Part shown: piece after piece, positions 32,648 to 43,517 of the stretch
How positions within the stretch are numbered: position 1 is the first letter of the stretch
Layout of the letters: each line of letters opens with the position of its first letter
Assembly: GCF_031143425.1 (NCBI RefSeq)
Contig: NC_090451.1
Span: forward strand, 350,680,339 to 350,744,338
Length of the DNA: 64,000 nt
Origin: Pleurodeles waltl
Lineage: Eukaryota; Chordata; Amphibia; Caudata; Salamandridae
Direction of reading: 5' to 3'
Position numbers and translations under genes: made by a program
Notes under the pieces: generated by a model
What the model was told of the DNA's origin: nothing
The model's database searches: none
Seen by the model: the letters and a program-made list of their open reading frames with translations, nothing else

Positions 32648-33509
32648 GGCCCTCATTCTGACCCTGGCGGTCGGTGATAAAGCGGCGGCCAACCCGCCAA
32701 CAGGCCGGCGGTCCAAAATATGCAATTCTGACCCTGGCGGGAACCGCCAACACAGCCCGCCGCATTAACACACCGACCGCCACGGCGGAACAAACAAACA
32801 GCGCGGCGGTCCCCGCCAACAGCCAGGCGGCAGACAATGTACCGCCCACCCTATCACGACCCACCAATCCGCCACCTTTTCCGGGGCGGGAGCACCGCCG
32901 ATAAAAACACGGTGGAAACAGACTACGAACGGGAAAACGCTCACCTCCACATACTCCACGCGAGATTCCGGCAGTATGGAACCCGAGTTGCAGGTCATCC
33001 CCGCACTCCTATACCTGCTCCTGTACCAGGAGCACGCCCGGCGGCGCGGAAGACATCGGTGAGTACTGCACCTACGACACAGGGGAGGGAAAAGATTACC
33101 GGCACACACCCACCCACCCACACCCACTACAACACACACATCAATGCATTCCCACAGATCACTGTCACAACCCACAAACCCCCCCTCCTAAATAATGCAA
33201 AGACCAAAAGAAGAGATCTTAAACGGGCAGATATATTGAAAAATGGACAGCAGTAATCCCAATAAATAAATAAACTATGTACAAAATATATACATCTACT
33301 AAATGTAGTCCAACCACTGTCCGTGGACCACAGGGGTCCTGAGCAAAGGGGCAAGGCCCAGTCCCACGACAAGAACTCCACGGAGAGAACACTGCAGGGG
33401 CATCAGAAAGAAAAAAGGACAGGCACCTCAGGGGGAAGGGAAGGGGGGGCACCTCAGCCACTTGAGTACACGACGCCAGATCCACGAGGGGACTCCATGA
33501 CCACTGGCC
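32648..33509. promoter_or_regulatory. Left terminal and subterminal DNA of Harbinger copy 2
   Basis: TIR plus a motif-rich GGCGG/CCGCC stretch (about 32665-32850), nearly identical to copy 1. It has a short extra segment near 33458-33480 that copy 1 lacks. No gene. Confidence 0.6.
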
Positions 33510-33750
33510 CATCCTGGGGAGAGCAAAGCCACAGTCCAAACAGTCCATACAGTGGGTGGCCTGCCCACTGGGCCATCCTGGGGAGAGCAAAGCCACAGTC
33601 CATACAGTCCATACAGTGGGTGGCCTGCCCACTGGGCCATCCTGGGGAGAGCAAAGCCACAGTCCATACAGTCCATACAGTGGGTGGCCTGCCCACTGGG
33701 CCATCCTGGGGAGAGCAAAGCCACAGTCCAAACAGTCCATAACAGACTCC
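33510..33750. repeat. 64-bp minisatellite, about 4 units (copy 2)
   Basis: CATCCTGGGG at 33510, 33574, 33638 and 33702; the last unit is partial. Three fewer units than copy 1. Confidence 0.95.
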
Positions 33751-33837
33751 ACTGCCACTGGAGGAGGCATGTTGGCCAGAGGACATCCTGCAGCCCTGCC
33801 CGAGACAGATCCTGCCCTGCCACGTCTGCCAAAGGGC

Positions 33838-34997
33838 CAGCGGTTCCTGCCTGGAAGGGACAAGTTCAGCGGTTCTTGCCTTGAAGGGCCCAGTTCAGCG
33901 GTCCTTGCCTTGAAGGGCCCAGTTCAGCGGTCCTTGCCTTGAAGGGCCCAGTTCAGCGGTTCTTGCCTTGAAGGGCCCAGTTCAGCGGTTCTTGAGACGG
34001 CGGTCCCCAGCGGAGCGGTGCTGGAGACGGCGGGGCCCAGTTCAGCGCTTCTTGCCTTGAAGGGCCCAGTTCAGCGGTTCTTGCCTTGAAGGGCCCAGTT
34101 CAGCGGTCCTTGCCTTGAAGGGCCCAGTTCAGCGGTTCTTGCCTTGAAGGGCCCAGTTCAGCGGTCCTTGCCTTGAAGGGCCCAGTTCAGCAGTCCTTGC
34201 CTTGAAGGGCCCAGTTCAGCGGTCCTTGCCTTGAAGGGCCCAGTTCAGCGGTTCTTGCCTTGAAGGGCCCAGTTCAGCGGTTCTTGAGACGGCGGTCCCC
34301 AGCGGAGCGGTGCTGGAGACGGCGGGGCCCAGTTCAGCGCTTCTTGCCTTGAAGGGCCCAGTTCAGCGGTCCTTGCCTTGAAGGGCCCAGTTCAGCGGTT
34401 CTTGCCTTGAAGGGCCCAGTTCAGCGGTTCTTGAGACGGCGGTCCCCAGCGGAGCGGTGCTGGAGACGGCGGGCCCAGTTCAGCGCTTCTTGCCTTGAAG
34501 GGCCCAGTTCAGCGGTCCTTGCCTTGAAGGGCCCAGTTCAGCGGTCCTTGCCTTGAAGGGCCCAGTTCAGCGGTTCTTGCCTTGAAGGGCCCAGTTCAGC
34601 GGTCCTTGCCTTGAAGGGCCCAGTTCAGCGGTCCTTGCCTTGAAGGGCCCAGTTCAGCGGTCCTTGCCTTGAAGGGCCCAGTTCAGCGGTCCTTGCCTTG
34701 AAGGGCCCAGTTCAGCGGTTCTTGAGACGGCGGTCCCCAGCGGAGCGGTGCTGGAGACGGCGGGGCCCAGTTCAGCGCTTCTTGCCTTGAAGGGCCCAGT
34801 TCAGCGGTTCTTGCCTTGAAGGGCCCAGTTCAGCGGTCCTTGCCTTGAAGGGCCCAGTTCAGCGGTTCTTGCCTTGAAGGGCCCAGTTCAGCGGTCCTTG
34901 CCTTGAAGGGCCCAGTTCAGCGGTCCTTGCCTTGAAGGGCCCAGTTCAGCGGTTCTTGAGACGGCGGTCCCCAGCGGAGCGGTGCTGGAGACGGCGG
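33838..34997. repeat. 29-bp minisatellite, expanded higher-order array (copy 2)
   Basis: The same 29-bp and longer GAGACGGCGG units as copy 1, but over about 1.16 kb. The longer unit recurs at about 33993, 34286, 34433, 34725 and 34952, so blocks of 29-bp units plus one long unit form a higher-order repeat. Confidence 0.9.
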
Positions 34998-35061
34998 ACA
35001 TTCTATGGCCAACTGCTCATTGCCTGGTGGTTCCCTCCTGGGCAGCGGGGATGGTGCTCCT

Positions 35062-37985
35062 TCAATGCCCACCTGGGCTGTGGGTGGTGGGGCCCTCCTG
35101 GCCAGCTGGGCTGGGTCCTCCCTGGGCAGCGGCTATGGGGGTGGTGGGCTCTCCCGGGGCAGCTGTGCCGGTTCCTCCCGGGGCAGCGGCTATGGGGGTT
35201 GCGGGCTCCTCCTGGGCAGCTGTGACGGGTCCTCCATGGGCAGCAGGCCTGCTGCCTGACTTCTCCGCCTTGCTGCCCTTGCCCTCCTTAGTCGGGAGTC
35301 TGTGGCCCTTTCCTCCCTTTGGAGCTGTGGCTGTTGACGGTGGCTGGCTAGTGTCCTGGGGGGATATAGAATCTGGGCTCCGGCGGCGGCCCTTCCGCCT
35401 TCTACTCCTCTTCCCAGGGGGTGGGCTGGCTGTCCCCTTGCTGCTGGGCGAAGATCCAGACCTGCGGGCTGGTGGGCTCCAATACCCCTGCACCCTTGTC
35501 AAGGGGGCTGCAGGGCTGGTGGTGGCTGAGGTGCTCTTCTTACCCCGACGAGAAGGAGGGGGGGGCTCAGGGTCAGGAAAGAAGGTAGCAGTAGAGAGAT
35601 AGATTTTCTTGGGACAATGGATAGTGGTAGGTACAGTGGGTATGGGAGTGGAGGGAGAGGATGTGGTTGTAGGCGAGACAAGTTTGCTGTCTTTGGGTGC
35701 AGGTGCAGGAGCGGGAGGCTGTCGTGAGGTGGATGGCTGTTGGGTGGGTGGGTGGCTGCGTTTGTGTGGTGTGGAAGAGGGGGTGACAGACACAGTGGGA
35801 GAGGACACAGGGGACGTGTAAATGGCAGTGGGGGTGGTGACTGCACGTGTGCGGACTGGACTGGAGGGTGTGCTGGTGATGGAAACACTGGCTGATGGTG
35901 AGGTGAATGAAGGTGTGAGTGTAGACGTCACAGGGAGGGAGGAGGGAGATGAGGAGGTGGGGGTCACAGAGGTGGTAGTGACTGTTGGCATGTCTGCATC
36001 GGAATGTTGCTTGTGTGAATGTCTGCGTGATCTGTGGTGCTTATGTTTGGATGAGCTGCTCTTGGGTGTTGAGGTGTGTGCAGGCTGGTCTGATGGTGTG
36101 GGTGGGACTGGCAGAGGAACAGGAGACTGGGAGGAGGGAGTTAGTAGAGGGAGGCAGGAGACAGGGACAATGGCTGCCGTCAGTGCTGAGGCCAGAGCCT
36201 GGAACGATCGCTGATGGGCAGCCTGACCCGAATGAATGCCCTCCAGGTACGCATTGCTGCGATGAACCTCCCTCTCCACCCCCTGAATGGCATTCAAAAG
36301 GGTAGTCTGCCCAACAATGAGCGTTCGGAGGAGGTCAATGACCTCCTCACTGAGGGCAGCGGGGGTAACAGGGGCAGGGCCTGAGGTGCCTGGGGCGAAG
36401 GAGATGCCCGGCTTCCTGGCAGAGCGGGCACGGGGCGAACGCTGAGGGGCTGCTGGGAGGGCGGAGATGGTGCGCTGGGTGGCGGCTGTACCTGTAATGG
36501 CGGGGGGCACGGATGGTGCCACCCCCGCAAGGGAGCTCCCTTCCGAGGACGTGTCCGTGTCGCTGCAGGGTCCAGTCGTCCCCGTTGTGGAGCTCCCCTC
36601 GCCCTCCGTCTCACTGGTCCAGTCAGACTCTGTGGCATGGACCTCCTGGGCCATGTGAGATGCAGCTCCCTCCTGCCCCGATGCCACTTCTCCTCCGCCT
36701 GATGATGCTGATGCACACAAGCACAGAAAGACAAACAAAAAGGGGGGGGGAGAGAGAAATAAAGAGATTTTGAGTACATGGATCACCGGTACAGTTAGCG
36801 GACATGACAGACACAGATGCCCCCTGCACTAAGTTGCGCACTTGGGGTCCGCTACGCATTCCGTGGAACATGCCCTACACGCCTAGAGTTGACAACTGCA
36901 CCCATGGATGACACGGCCCAGGGATGGCTGTACTGACACACTACTGAGGGTGGTGGCTGGGGACACAGGGGCTTACGGGGGTGCCCAGCCTACAGATATC
37001 GCCCTGGCCTAGGGGGACCCCCAGCCCTCCTCCCCCACCCAGACACCTCCACTGCGCGACAACAGAGTAGATAATGCTTGTACTCACCCCCTTGTGTCTG
37101 CTGTGCTGCCCTCACGCGCCCATCCAAATCAGGGTAGGCCACCGCCAGGATCCGGAACATCAGGGGGGTCAGTTGACGGCAGGCACCCCGCCTACGTTGG
37201 GAGGCCATCCCCAGCAGAGACTCGGCGGTCTTCTTGGTCCCGCGGCGGATGTCCTCCCACCTCTTGCGGCAGTGGGTGCCCCGTCGATGGTGGACCCCCA
37301 GGGTCCGGACTTCCTTGGCGATGGCACGCCAAATCCCGATCTTCTCATGGGCGCGGACCTATGTGACACGTACAGGGAGGGAGAAATACCACGTTCAAGT
37401 TTGTCTGCATTTTCGTTGCCAGTGGCCCAACGCCCCCCATCCCCGCCAGGCCCCCCGCCAGGCCCAACATGCCCCCCATCCCCGCCAGGCCCCCCGCCAG
37501 GCCCAACATGCCCCCCATCCCCGCCAGGCCCCCCGCCAGGCCCAACATGCCCCCCATCCCCGCCAGGCCCCCCGCCAGGCCCAACATGCCCCCCATCCCC
37601 GCCAGGCCCCCCGCCAGGCCCAACATGCCCCCCATCCCCGCCAGGCCCCCCGCCAGGCCCCCCGCCAGGCCCAACATGCCCCCCATCCCCGCCAGGCCCC
37701 CCGCCAGGCCCAACATGCCCCCCATCCCCGCCAGGCCCCCGCCAGGCCCAACATGCCCCCCATCCCCGCCAGGCCCCCCTCCAGGCCCCCCGCCAGGCCC
37801 AACATGCCCCCCATCCCCGCCAGGCCCCCAAGCCAGCCAGTGGCCCCAAATCCATATTGAATTAAACTCACTTGTTGGTCTGGAGGACCGTAGAGTAGCG
37901 CATACTGGGGGATGACCCCATCCACAAGTTTCTCCAACTCCTCTCCAGTGAAGGCAGGGGCCCTTTCCCCAGTCGCAGCAGCCAT
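35062..37985 (-). CDS. Harbinger gene B, copy 2: second Myb/SANT-like protein, three exons, open
   Basis: Exon 1 37985-37872 (donor CAACAA|GTGAGT), exon 2 37358-37088 (acceptor CACATAG, donor GGGG|GTGAGTAC), exon 3 36707-35062 (acceptor GTGCATCAG). Lengths 114+271+1646 give 676 residues with matching phases 0 and 1. A Myb/SANT-like domain spans the first junction: FTGEELEKLV at residue 12, KIGIWRAIAKEV, then CRKRWEDIRRGTKK. A short helical stretch at about 247-307 (SEEVIDLLRTLIVGQTTLL) precedes a long Ser/Thr/Pro-rich tail with basic clusters (SKHKHHRSRRHSHK, GKRSRRRKGRRR). It shares fold and plan with gene A but is a distinct gene, and it is divergent from transposase. Function is unknown; DNA binding is inferred. 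Confidence 0.8.
37430..37835. repeat. 39-bp GC-rich minisatellite in gene B intron 1 (copy 2)
   Basis: The same unit as in copy 1 but more regular. It fills most of the 513-bp intron (37359-37871). Confidence 0.9.
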
Positions 37986-38479
37986 TGTCCCTTCCAGACC
38001 GAGGTCACAGCAACACTTGCAGTATAGGTCCTCTCCTGTGAAAGTTCAAGTCGCAAGTGGATAAGTAGATAGAAAATGGCGGTCACGTCCGCGGCGGTGT
38101 GTACCGCGGCGGTGCGTACCGCCACCGCCGGCGCCCTTCGCCATTGGCTCCTGAAACCCATAGGCTTCAATGTTAACCAATGCGGCTTCGCGCCGCGGTC
38201 TTCGACCGCCGACCGCCGCGGTGTGCCACGCCAGCGCATTGACCTCACATCCCATTGTCACACTTCACAGGTCAGGCAGCCGCCATTTCGAGGGTCCACA
38301 TGGCTCAATTTCAACTGCGTCACACAGGCCTAGGCCTTGCATAGCCACTCAGACACGCCATTCACTGCATAGAGAATCGTTTACTGTGCAAGCTGTGAGT
38401 ACGTACCTGTGGGTTGCTTGACTGTGTGCTCCATGTTGTCCTTCCTAGGCACCGTCCGCTGGGTTTGGCGAGGAGACGG
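37986..38479. promoter_or_regulatory. Divergent spacer between gene B and transposase (copy 2)
   Basis: 494 bp, as in copy 1, with CCGCGGCGGTGTGTACC at 38089-38105. That 17-mer recurs exactly at 41730-41746 near the right end of this copy. Confidence 0.55.
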
Positions 38480-39574
38480 ATGAATCCTCGCGTGTACCGA
38501 CCGCTGGTGGACCTGTCGACAATGGAAGAACGCCACATTATCCTGACCTACCGGCTTGACCGTGCCACTATACATGAACTGTGTGCCCAGCTGGAGCCCG
38601 ACCTGATGTCCCCCATCCGCCAACCCACAGGGATTCCCCCTCTGGTGCAGGTCCTGTCAGTACTCCATTTCTTGGCAAGTGGGTCATTTCAGACAACAGT
38701 GGGAATTGCTTCTGGGATGTCTCAGCCCATGTTTTCGAAGGTGTTATCCAGAGTGTTGTCTGCCCTGATGAAATACGTGAGGAGCTACATCATTTTCCCT
38801 GAGGTGGGCGAATTGGCTACAGTGAAGGGTGATTTCTACACCCTTGGACATATTCCCAACGTCATTGGTGCCATTGATGGGACCCATGTGGCTTTGGTTC
38901 CCCCAAGAGACAGGGAGCAGGTGTACAGGAACAGAAAAAGTTACCATTCCATGAGCATCCAGGTGGTGTGTTTGGCTGACCAGTACATCTCGCATGTAAA
39001 TGCCAAATTCCCAGGGTCAGTGCATGACGCCTACATCCTGAGGAATAGCAGCATCCCTTACGTGATGGAACAGCTAGAGAGACACCGTGTATGGCTATTG
39101 GGGGACTCTGGGTACCCCAACCTGTCGTGGCTACTGACCCCAGTAAGGAATCCCCGGACCAGGGCAGAGGAACGGTACAATGAGGCCCATGGGCGTACTA
39201 GGAGGGTGATCGAACGCACCTTTGGCCTCCTAAAGGCCAGGTTTAGGTGCCTGCATATGACAGGTGGATCCCTAATGTACTCACCTAAGAAGGTGTGTCA
39301 CATCATCGTGGCCTGCTGCATGCTTCACAACCTGGCTTTGCGCCGCCAGGTGCCTTTCCTGCAGGAGGATGGTCGAGACGGTGGTGTTGTGGCAGCGGTG
39401 GAACCTTTTCCCTCCCTATTTCAGATCTGGGGTCCCCACTACGAGTCCTGTGCTTCGTTTCCCCATGGACTACAGCTTTGTGGCAGCTGTTTGTTGACTT
39501 CACTATGTACAAGGACATATTTGCACTGTCATGTCAATTACAATATTTTGAAATCACAGCCAGACTCCAGATAG
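38480..39574 (+). CDS. Harbinger transposase (HARBI1-type DDE), copy 2
   Basis: The translation is identical to copy 1 over the whole ORF: 364 residues from ATG 38480, with all catalytic acidic residues (IDGTH, GDSGYP, ERTFG blocks). A splice acceptor CCTTCCTAG precedes the ATG by about 31 bp. With genes A and B open in this copy, it is the better candidate for a complete element. Convergent with gene A, 237 bp apart. Confidence 0.92.
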   Translation: MNPRVYRPLVDLSTMEERHIILTYRLDRATIHELCAQLEPDLMSPIRQPTGIPPLVQVLSVLHFLASGSFQTTVGIASGMSQPMFSKVLSRVLSALMKYVRSYIIFPEVGELATVKGDFYTLGHIPNVIGAIDGTHVALVPPRDREQVYRNRKSYHSMSIQVVCLADQYISHVNAKFPGSVHDAYILRNSSIPYVMEQLERHRVWLLGDSGYPNLSWLLTPVRNPRTRAEERYNEAHGRTRRVIERTFGLLKARFRCLHMTGGSLMYSPKKVCHIIVACCMLHNLALRRQVPFLQEDGRDGGVVAAVEPFPSLFQIWGPHYESCASFPHGLQLCGSCLLTSLCTRTYLHCHVNYNILKSQPDSR

Positions 39575-39811
39575 TTTTGTGCAAAATAGGTGTTTATTTC
39601 AGTGCTCAAAATGGGATGGGTGGTTTCAAGTGGGTGGGGGCTATGGTGAAGGAATGTCCATGGCAGAGTCCAGATTAACAGTCACACAGGTGCATTGTCC
39701 AGAGGCCTGTGGAGAGATGGAGCATGGGCAGTTCAAGGATGGACAGGGTGACAATGTGGGACAGTGGGATGACATCAGGTGGTATCCTTTGCTGGCGGGG
39801 GTCTTGACATC

Positions 39812-41417
39812 CTACTCTGTCTTCTTGCGAGATCTCAGGGCCCTCTTGCGGGGTGGTTCTTCTCCTGCAGGAGGTGGGGGTCTGGTGGGCTGCTGTTGTG
39901 CGGGGGCCTCCTGTCCACTAGCGCCGGCGGAGGTGGTTGGCTGTTCTTGGTCCAGGCTAGTGGCAGGGGCCCTTTGTTGTTGTTGAGTGTCCGTCCTGGT
40001 GTTGATGAGGTCCTGCAGCAGCCCTATCATGGTAACCAGGGTGGAGGTGAGGGCTCTGATGTCCTCCCTGTACCCCCGATAGTGTTCCTCCTGCAGTACC
40101 TGGATCTCCTGGAATCGGGCCAGTACCGTCGCCATCGTCTCCTGGGAGCGGTTGTATGCTCCCATGATGGTGGTGAGGGCCTCGTGGAGAGTGGGTTCCC
40201 TGGGCCCGTCCCCCCCCTGTCGCACAACTGCCCTCCGAGTTTCCCTGTTTCCCTGGGCCTCTGCCCCCTGGCCGGTGTGCCCACTACCACTGCCCCCAGG
40301 TCCCTGTTGTTGTTGGGGTGGTGGGTTATCCTGGGTGCCCTGTAGTGGTAGACACACCGCAGATTGACGCGCCCTGGAGACAGAGGCATGGGCCCGCTGG
40401 GTGGGAGCTGTGCTGGTGTTCCCAGAGGGGTTTGGGTCTGTAGTGGCCTGTGCCTGTGTGAGGGGAACCGACTGTCCAGAGGTCCCCGATGGTCCGGGCT
40501 GGTCATCAGTGTCCAGGTCGACAGAGCTGCTGTCATCGCTGACGGCCTCTTGGGTGGGGGGTGTGGAGAATTCTGGGCCCTCCGTGGCGGTGTGTTGACG
40601 GTCGGGTCCTGCAGGGGTATAGAGGTATGGTTATAGTTTCAATGTGTGGCATATGGGTGTATCTGTGGGTTCCCGTGTCCCCAAGTGCTGGCATTCGTGT
40701 GTGGGGGCTTTGGTGAGGGTGGCTTGTGGGGGGGATGTGTATATGCATTGGGCATGCTTTGGTGATGGGTGTCCATGCTTAGTGGACGCATGCAGGCCTA
40801 GGTTTTGGGATGTGTGGGTTGTGATGGTGAGACATTGGCAGGGAATAGGTGTGCTGGGGGTGGGGGTGAGGATGGTGGTGGGGGTGAGGATGGTGGTGGG
40901 GGTGAGGATGGTGGTGGGGGTGAGGGTGGGGGTGAGGATGGGGGTGGGGATGAGGGTGGGGTTCGAGGATGGGGGTGAGGGTTGGGGTATGATTTGGCAT
41001 GCAGGTGGGGGGGAAGCAGTAGTGAAGCTTCAACTTACCAGTATCCATTCCTCCGCCGACTCCTGCGAGGCCGTCAGGATGCAGGATGTTCAAGACTTCC
41101 TCCTCCCATGTTGTAAATTGTGGGGGTTGAGGTGGGGGTCCTCCGCCAGTCTTCTGCACGGCGATGTTGTGCCTGGATACCATGGAACGCACCTTCCCCC
41201 GTAGGTCGTTCCATCGCTTCCTGATGTCTTCCCGATTTCTGGGGTGCTGTCCCACAGCGTTGACCCTGTCGACAATCCTCTGCCATAGCTCCGTCCTCCG
41301 GGCAATGCTGGTGTATTGGACCTGTGTGCCGAAGAGCTGGGGCTCTACCCGAACGATTTCCTCCACCATGACCCTGAGTTCTTCGTCTGAGAAGCGGGGG
41401 TGTCTTTGGGGTGCCAT
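39812..41417 (-). CDS. Harbinger gene A, copy 2: Myb/SANT-like DNA-binding partner, two exons
   Basis: Exon 1 41417-41039 and exon 2 40608-39812, with the same donor, acceptor and phase as copy 1, and 391 residues. A few substitutions separate it from copy 1 (MAPQRH versus MAPQRQ, GYREDI versus GYMEDI). Both copies are open, which suggests selection or recency. Domain plan as in copy 1: Myb/SANT-like, linker, coiled coil, basic end. Confidence 0.85.
40855..40978. repeat. 18-bp-type array in gene A intron (copy 2)
   Basis: Same GGTGAGGATGGTGGTGGG units as copy 1, inside the intron 40609-41038. Confidence 0.8.
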
Positions 41418-42018
41418 GGAGTGGTGTGTATGATGTGTGGGGTGGAGTATGTGTAGTTAAGTGTGTTGAGTGTGGTGGTGTGTGTTGTTTTGTGTGTGGA
41501 TATTGTGTGGGTGATGGTGTAGTGTGCCTCTGTGTGATGGTATTCTGTGATCGCTGATGTGTCTCTCAGTGCTTCTTTCTGAATTTTTGGTCGTAGGGGT
41601 TTGTGGGTGATGTGGGTGTGTGTTTTATATTGTATTGTGTGTGTGGGAGTGGTGAGTGTATGTGTATCAGGTGTGTGGAATTCAAATCGTCCAATGTGGC
41701 TGAGTTTTGTTCGTTTGTGTGTATTCTGACCGCGGCGGTGTGTACCACCAATGGAAAACCGCGTTTGAAAGACCGCCGCGTGGATTCGTGGGTCGTAATG
41801 GCATGGGCGTATTTCTGTTGGCGTGACGGTGGAGGTTTGGTCACCTCCACTTTTCCGCTGACCGCTGGTCTGGCGGTCTGTTGTGGCTGTCGGATTTTCG
41901 GAGGTTTGGCTGCTGCGGGTCAGAATGACCGTGGCGGGTTACCGTGACCGCGGCGGAATTATGGAGGATTTCTGACCGGCGGTAGGCGCCTTTTACCGCC
42001 GAGGTCAGAATGACCACC
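41418..42018. promoter_or_regulatory. Right subterminal DNA and TIR of Harbinger copy 2
   Basis: GT-rich upstream DNA of gene A, then GGCGGT/ACCGCC motifs including the exact 17-mer at 41730-41746. The segment at about 41824-41885, absent from copy 1, contains a GGTGGAGG...CCTCCACC inverted repeat. Confidence 0.6.
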
Positions 42019-42021
42019 TTT

Positions 42022-42262
42022 GTCTGTCAAGTTGAATAGTCATAAGCTACATATCATCATCTTCTTTTGATGACGGAACACTGTTGGAGACTGATGGGGA
42101 CAGTGTGAGAATGTCTCCAGGCGTCTAAAGAGGACAGTGTGAAAAGATGGTGTACCAGTTGTTACAGAATTGCACTGTTTGGGTTTTGTTGTTTAGTTTG
42201 TTTCTTTTAAGTTTTTGTTACTCAGTTAATTCATCTCCATGTGAAGTAAAACATGGGGGGGA
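42022..42262 (+). other. Young gypsy pol stop and 3' untranslated DNA with purine tract
   Basis: The last pol codons (VCQVE, TAG at 42037-42039) follow the TTT duplication. About 220 bp of non-coding DNA then lead to ACATGGGGGGGA (42251-42262), a purine tract suited to priming plus-strand DNA. No env-like ORF. Confidence 0.85.
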
Positions 42263-42448
42263 TGTACAGAATAAGCGGAGAGCCATGCGGGCTCTCCTTG
42301 TGTGTAAAACGTGCTCTGCGTGTCCGGGAGGGGCACGGAGCACCAGTATATAATAAAGTGAGAGCTGCGGTGACGCACTCTCGGGTGTGGCTTGAAGCCT
42401 AACAAGTCTCTGTGTGTGTTTGTTACTCGTCGAGGTCGCAAGACTACA
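42263..42448 (+). repeat. 3' LTR of young gypsy (186 bp)
   Basis: TGTACAGAATAAGC to GCAAGACTACA, with three differences from the 5' LTR. Followed by the right GTCATC duplication at 42449-42454. Confidence 0.95.
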
Positions 42449-42454
42449 GTCATC

Positions 42455-43515
42455 TATGGATAAGCGCGAGTCTAGACTTCTGATGACACCTAATGGTCAG
42501 GTGGATGACTACTCAAAATACACCGAAGTCGAGTTAATCTAAACACAGTGAAGTTATACCAAAGATTGAGAAGATGTTGGCTACACATGGCATTACCAAG
42601 GAGGTATGGACAGATAACGGGCATCCATTCCAGAGCCAAGACTATGAAGAATATCTCCAGTCCTGGGTTATGAAGCATAAGAAAATTACACCTAGCTGGC
42701 TTAAAGCCAACTGAGAGGTGGAGAGTTTTATGCTAACCATAAATAATCAGGATGGTGCACGTGGAAGGAATGCCCCTAGAGTGCACCACATATTCCTTTT
42801 TGCAGGAATATCATCTGACCCCACACACCACGACAGTGGGAGCCACAAGCAATGTCTGTATGAAGCAGATAGTGTGAGATAGCATCCCTCATCATGCCAG
42901 CTGGGAACCGGAGGTGATTGATCATTTCCAAGTTTTTGAGAAGCAGCAAGCATCAAACAAGAAATGCAGCAAAAAGCGAGCAGCATGTCAACCGCACATC
43001 CAAATCGGAGACAGAGTCCTTATAAAAGATCTATGGCCTGGCAGCTTGTTTTGTTTGTCTTTCGAACCAGAGCCCTGAACGGTTATCCAATAAACAGGCA
43101 CCATGATCATGCCAAGCGGAAGGAAGAGGAGCTCACAAGGAACGTTTCAGTGTTTAAACTGTGCCGTCAGCCACAAGCCTGGACTGCAACTATCCACCAT
43201 GGTAATGAGAGATGCAGTGACAATGAGGTATCTGTGTCATCGACGTTGAATCTCCCCTCCATAGTCTTCACCAGCCCTGCAGGAATCAAGCAGCAGTCTC
43301 TGAGAGCAGGGCGACCTCTACCGCCCAGCAAGAGGTAACTGAGTGACATCAGAGGAGGCTCCGGGGGACGTCGCCCTTACAATCTCAAAGACAATACAGG
43401 ACCATCCTGTAAATTACAAGAATTTGCGAGCTGATTTAGGAAAGTCAACAAACTGGAAACTTGGAGTGACAACTACCAGATTTCCGTGATGTGGTACAAA
43501 ACTATTTTTTCTTGT
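42455..43515 (+). pseudogene. Old gypsy integrase core and C-terminus
   Basis: It resumes the integrase cut at 18676. The second catalytic Asp block reads WTDNGHPFQSQDY (about 42608-42645). The Glu block is at EVESFMLTINNQ (about 42715), with a stop just before it. Farther on, QIGDRVLIKDLWPG (about 43005-43040) matches the C-terminal FQEGDRVVI block of the young copy. Frameshifts and stops are frequent. The purine tract follows. Confidence 0.8.
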
Positions 43516-43517
43516 AA

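Larger units (their letters stand above)
32648..42018. mobile_element. PIF/Harbinger DNA transposon, copy 2 (all three genes open)
   Basis: It is 9,371 bp, flanked by TTT (32645-32647 and 42019-42021), with the same TIRs and gene order as copy 1. TTT departs from the TWA duplications usual for Harbingers. It is longer than copy 1, mainly because the 29-bp array is about 0.8 kb longer. Distinct target duplications show the two copies inserted separately rather than by tandem duplication. Confidence 0.95.
18677..42448 (+). mobile_element. Young Ty3/gypsy retrotransposon hosting two Harbinger insertions
   Basis: It is bounded by two 186-bp LTRs (TG...CA) differing at three positions, with a primer-binding region after the 5' LTR, gag-pro, pol, a G-rich purine tract before the 3' LTR, and GTCATC duplications. 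Without the two Harbingers the element is about 5.7 kb. It has no env-like ORF. The catalytic LSDD rather than YxDD, also ISDD in the old element, is reminiscent of mag-like gypsy lineages. Defects seen are one 1-nt loss in protease and one in-frame TGA in pol, so it is recently dead. Confidence 0.95.

Noticed and set aside
33838..34997. Direct-repeat array resembling a CRISPR
   Set aside because: Units are contiguous with no unique spacers, and the context is a eukaryotic transposon.
18677..42448. env-like gene in the young gypsy
   Set aside because: Only about 220 bp separate the pol stop and 3' LTR once Harbinger copy 2 is removed.
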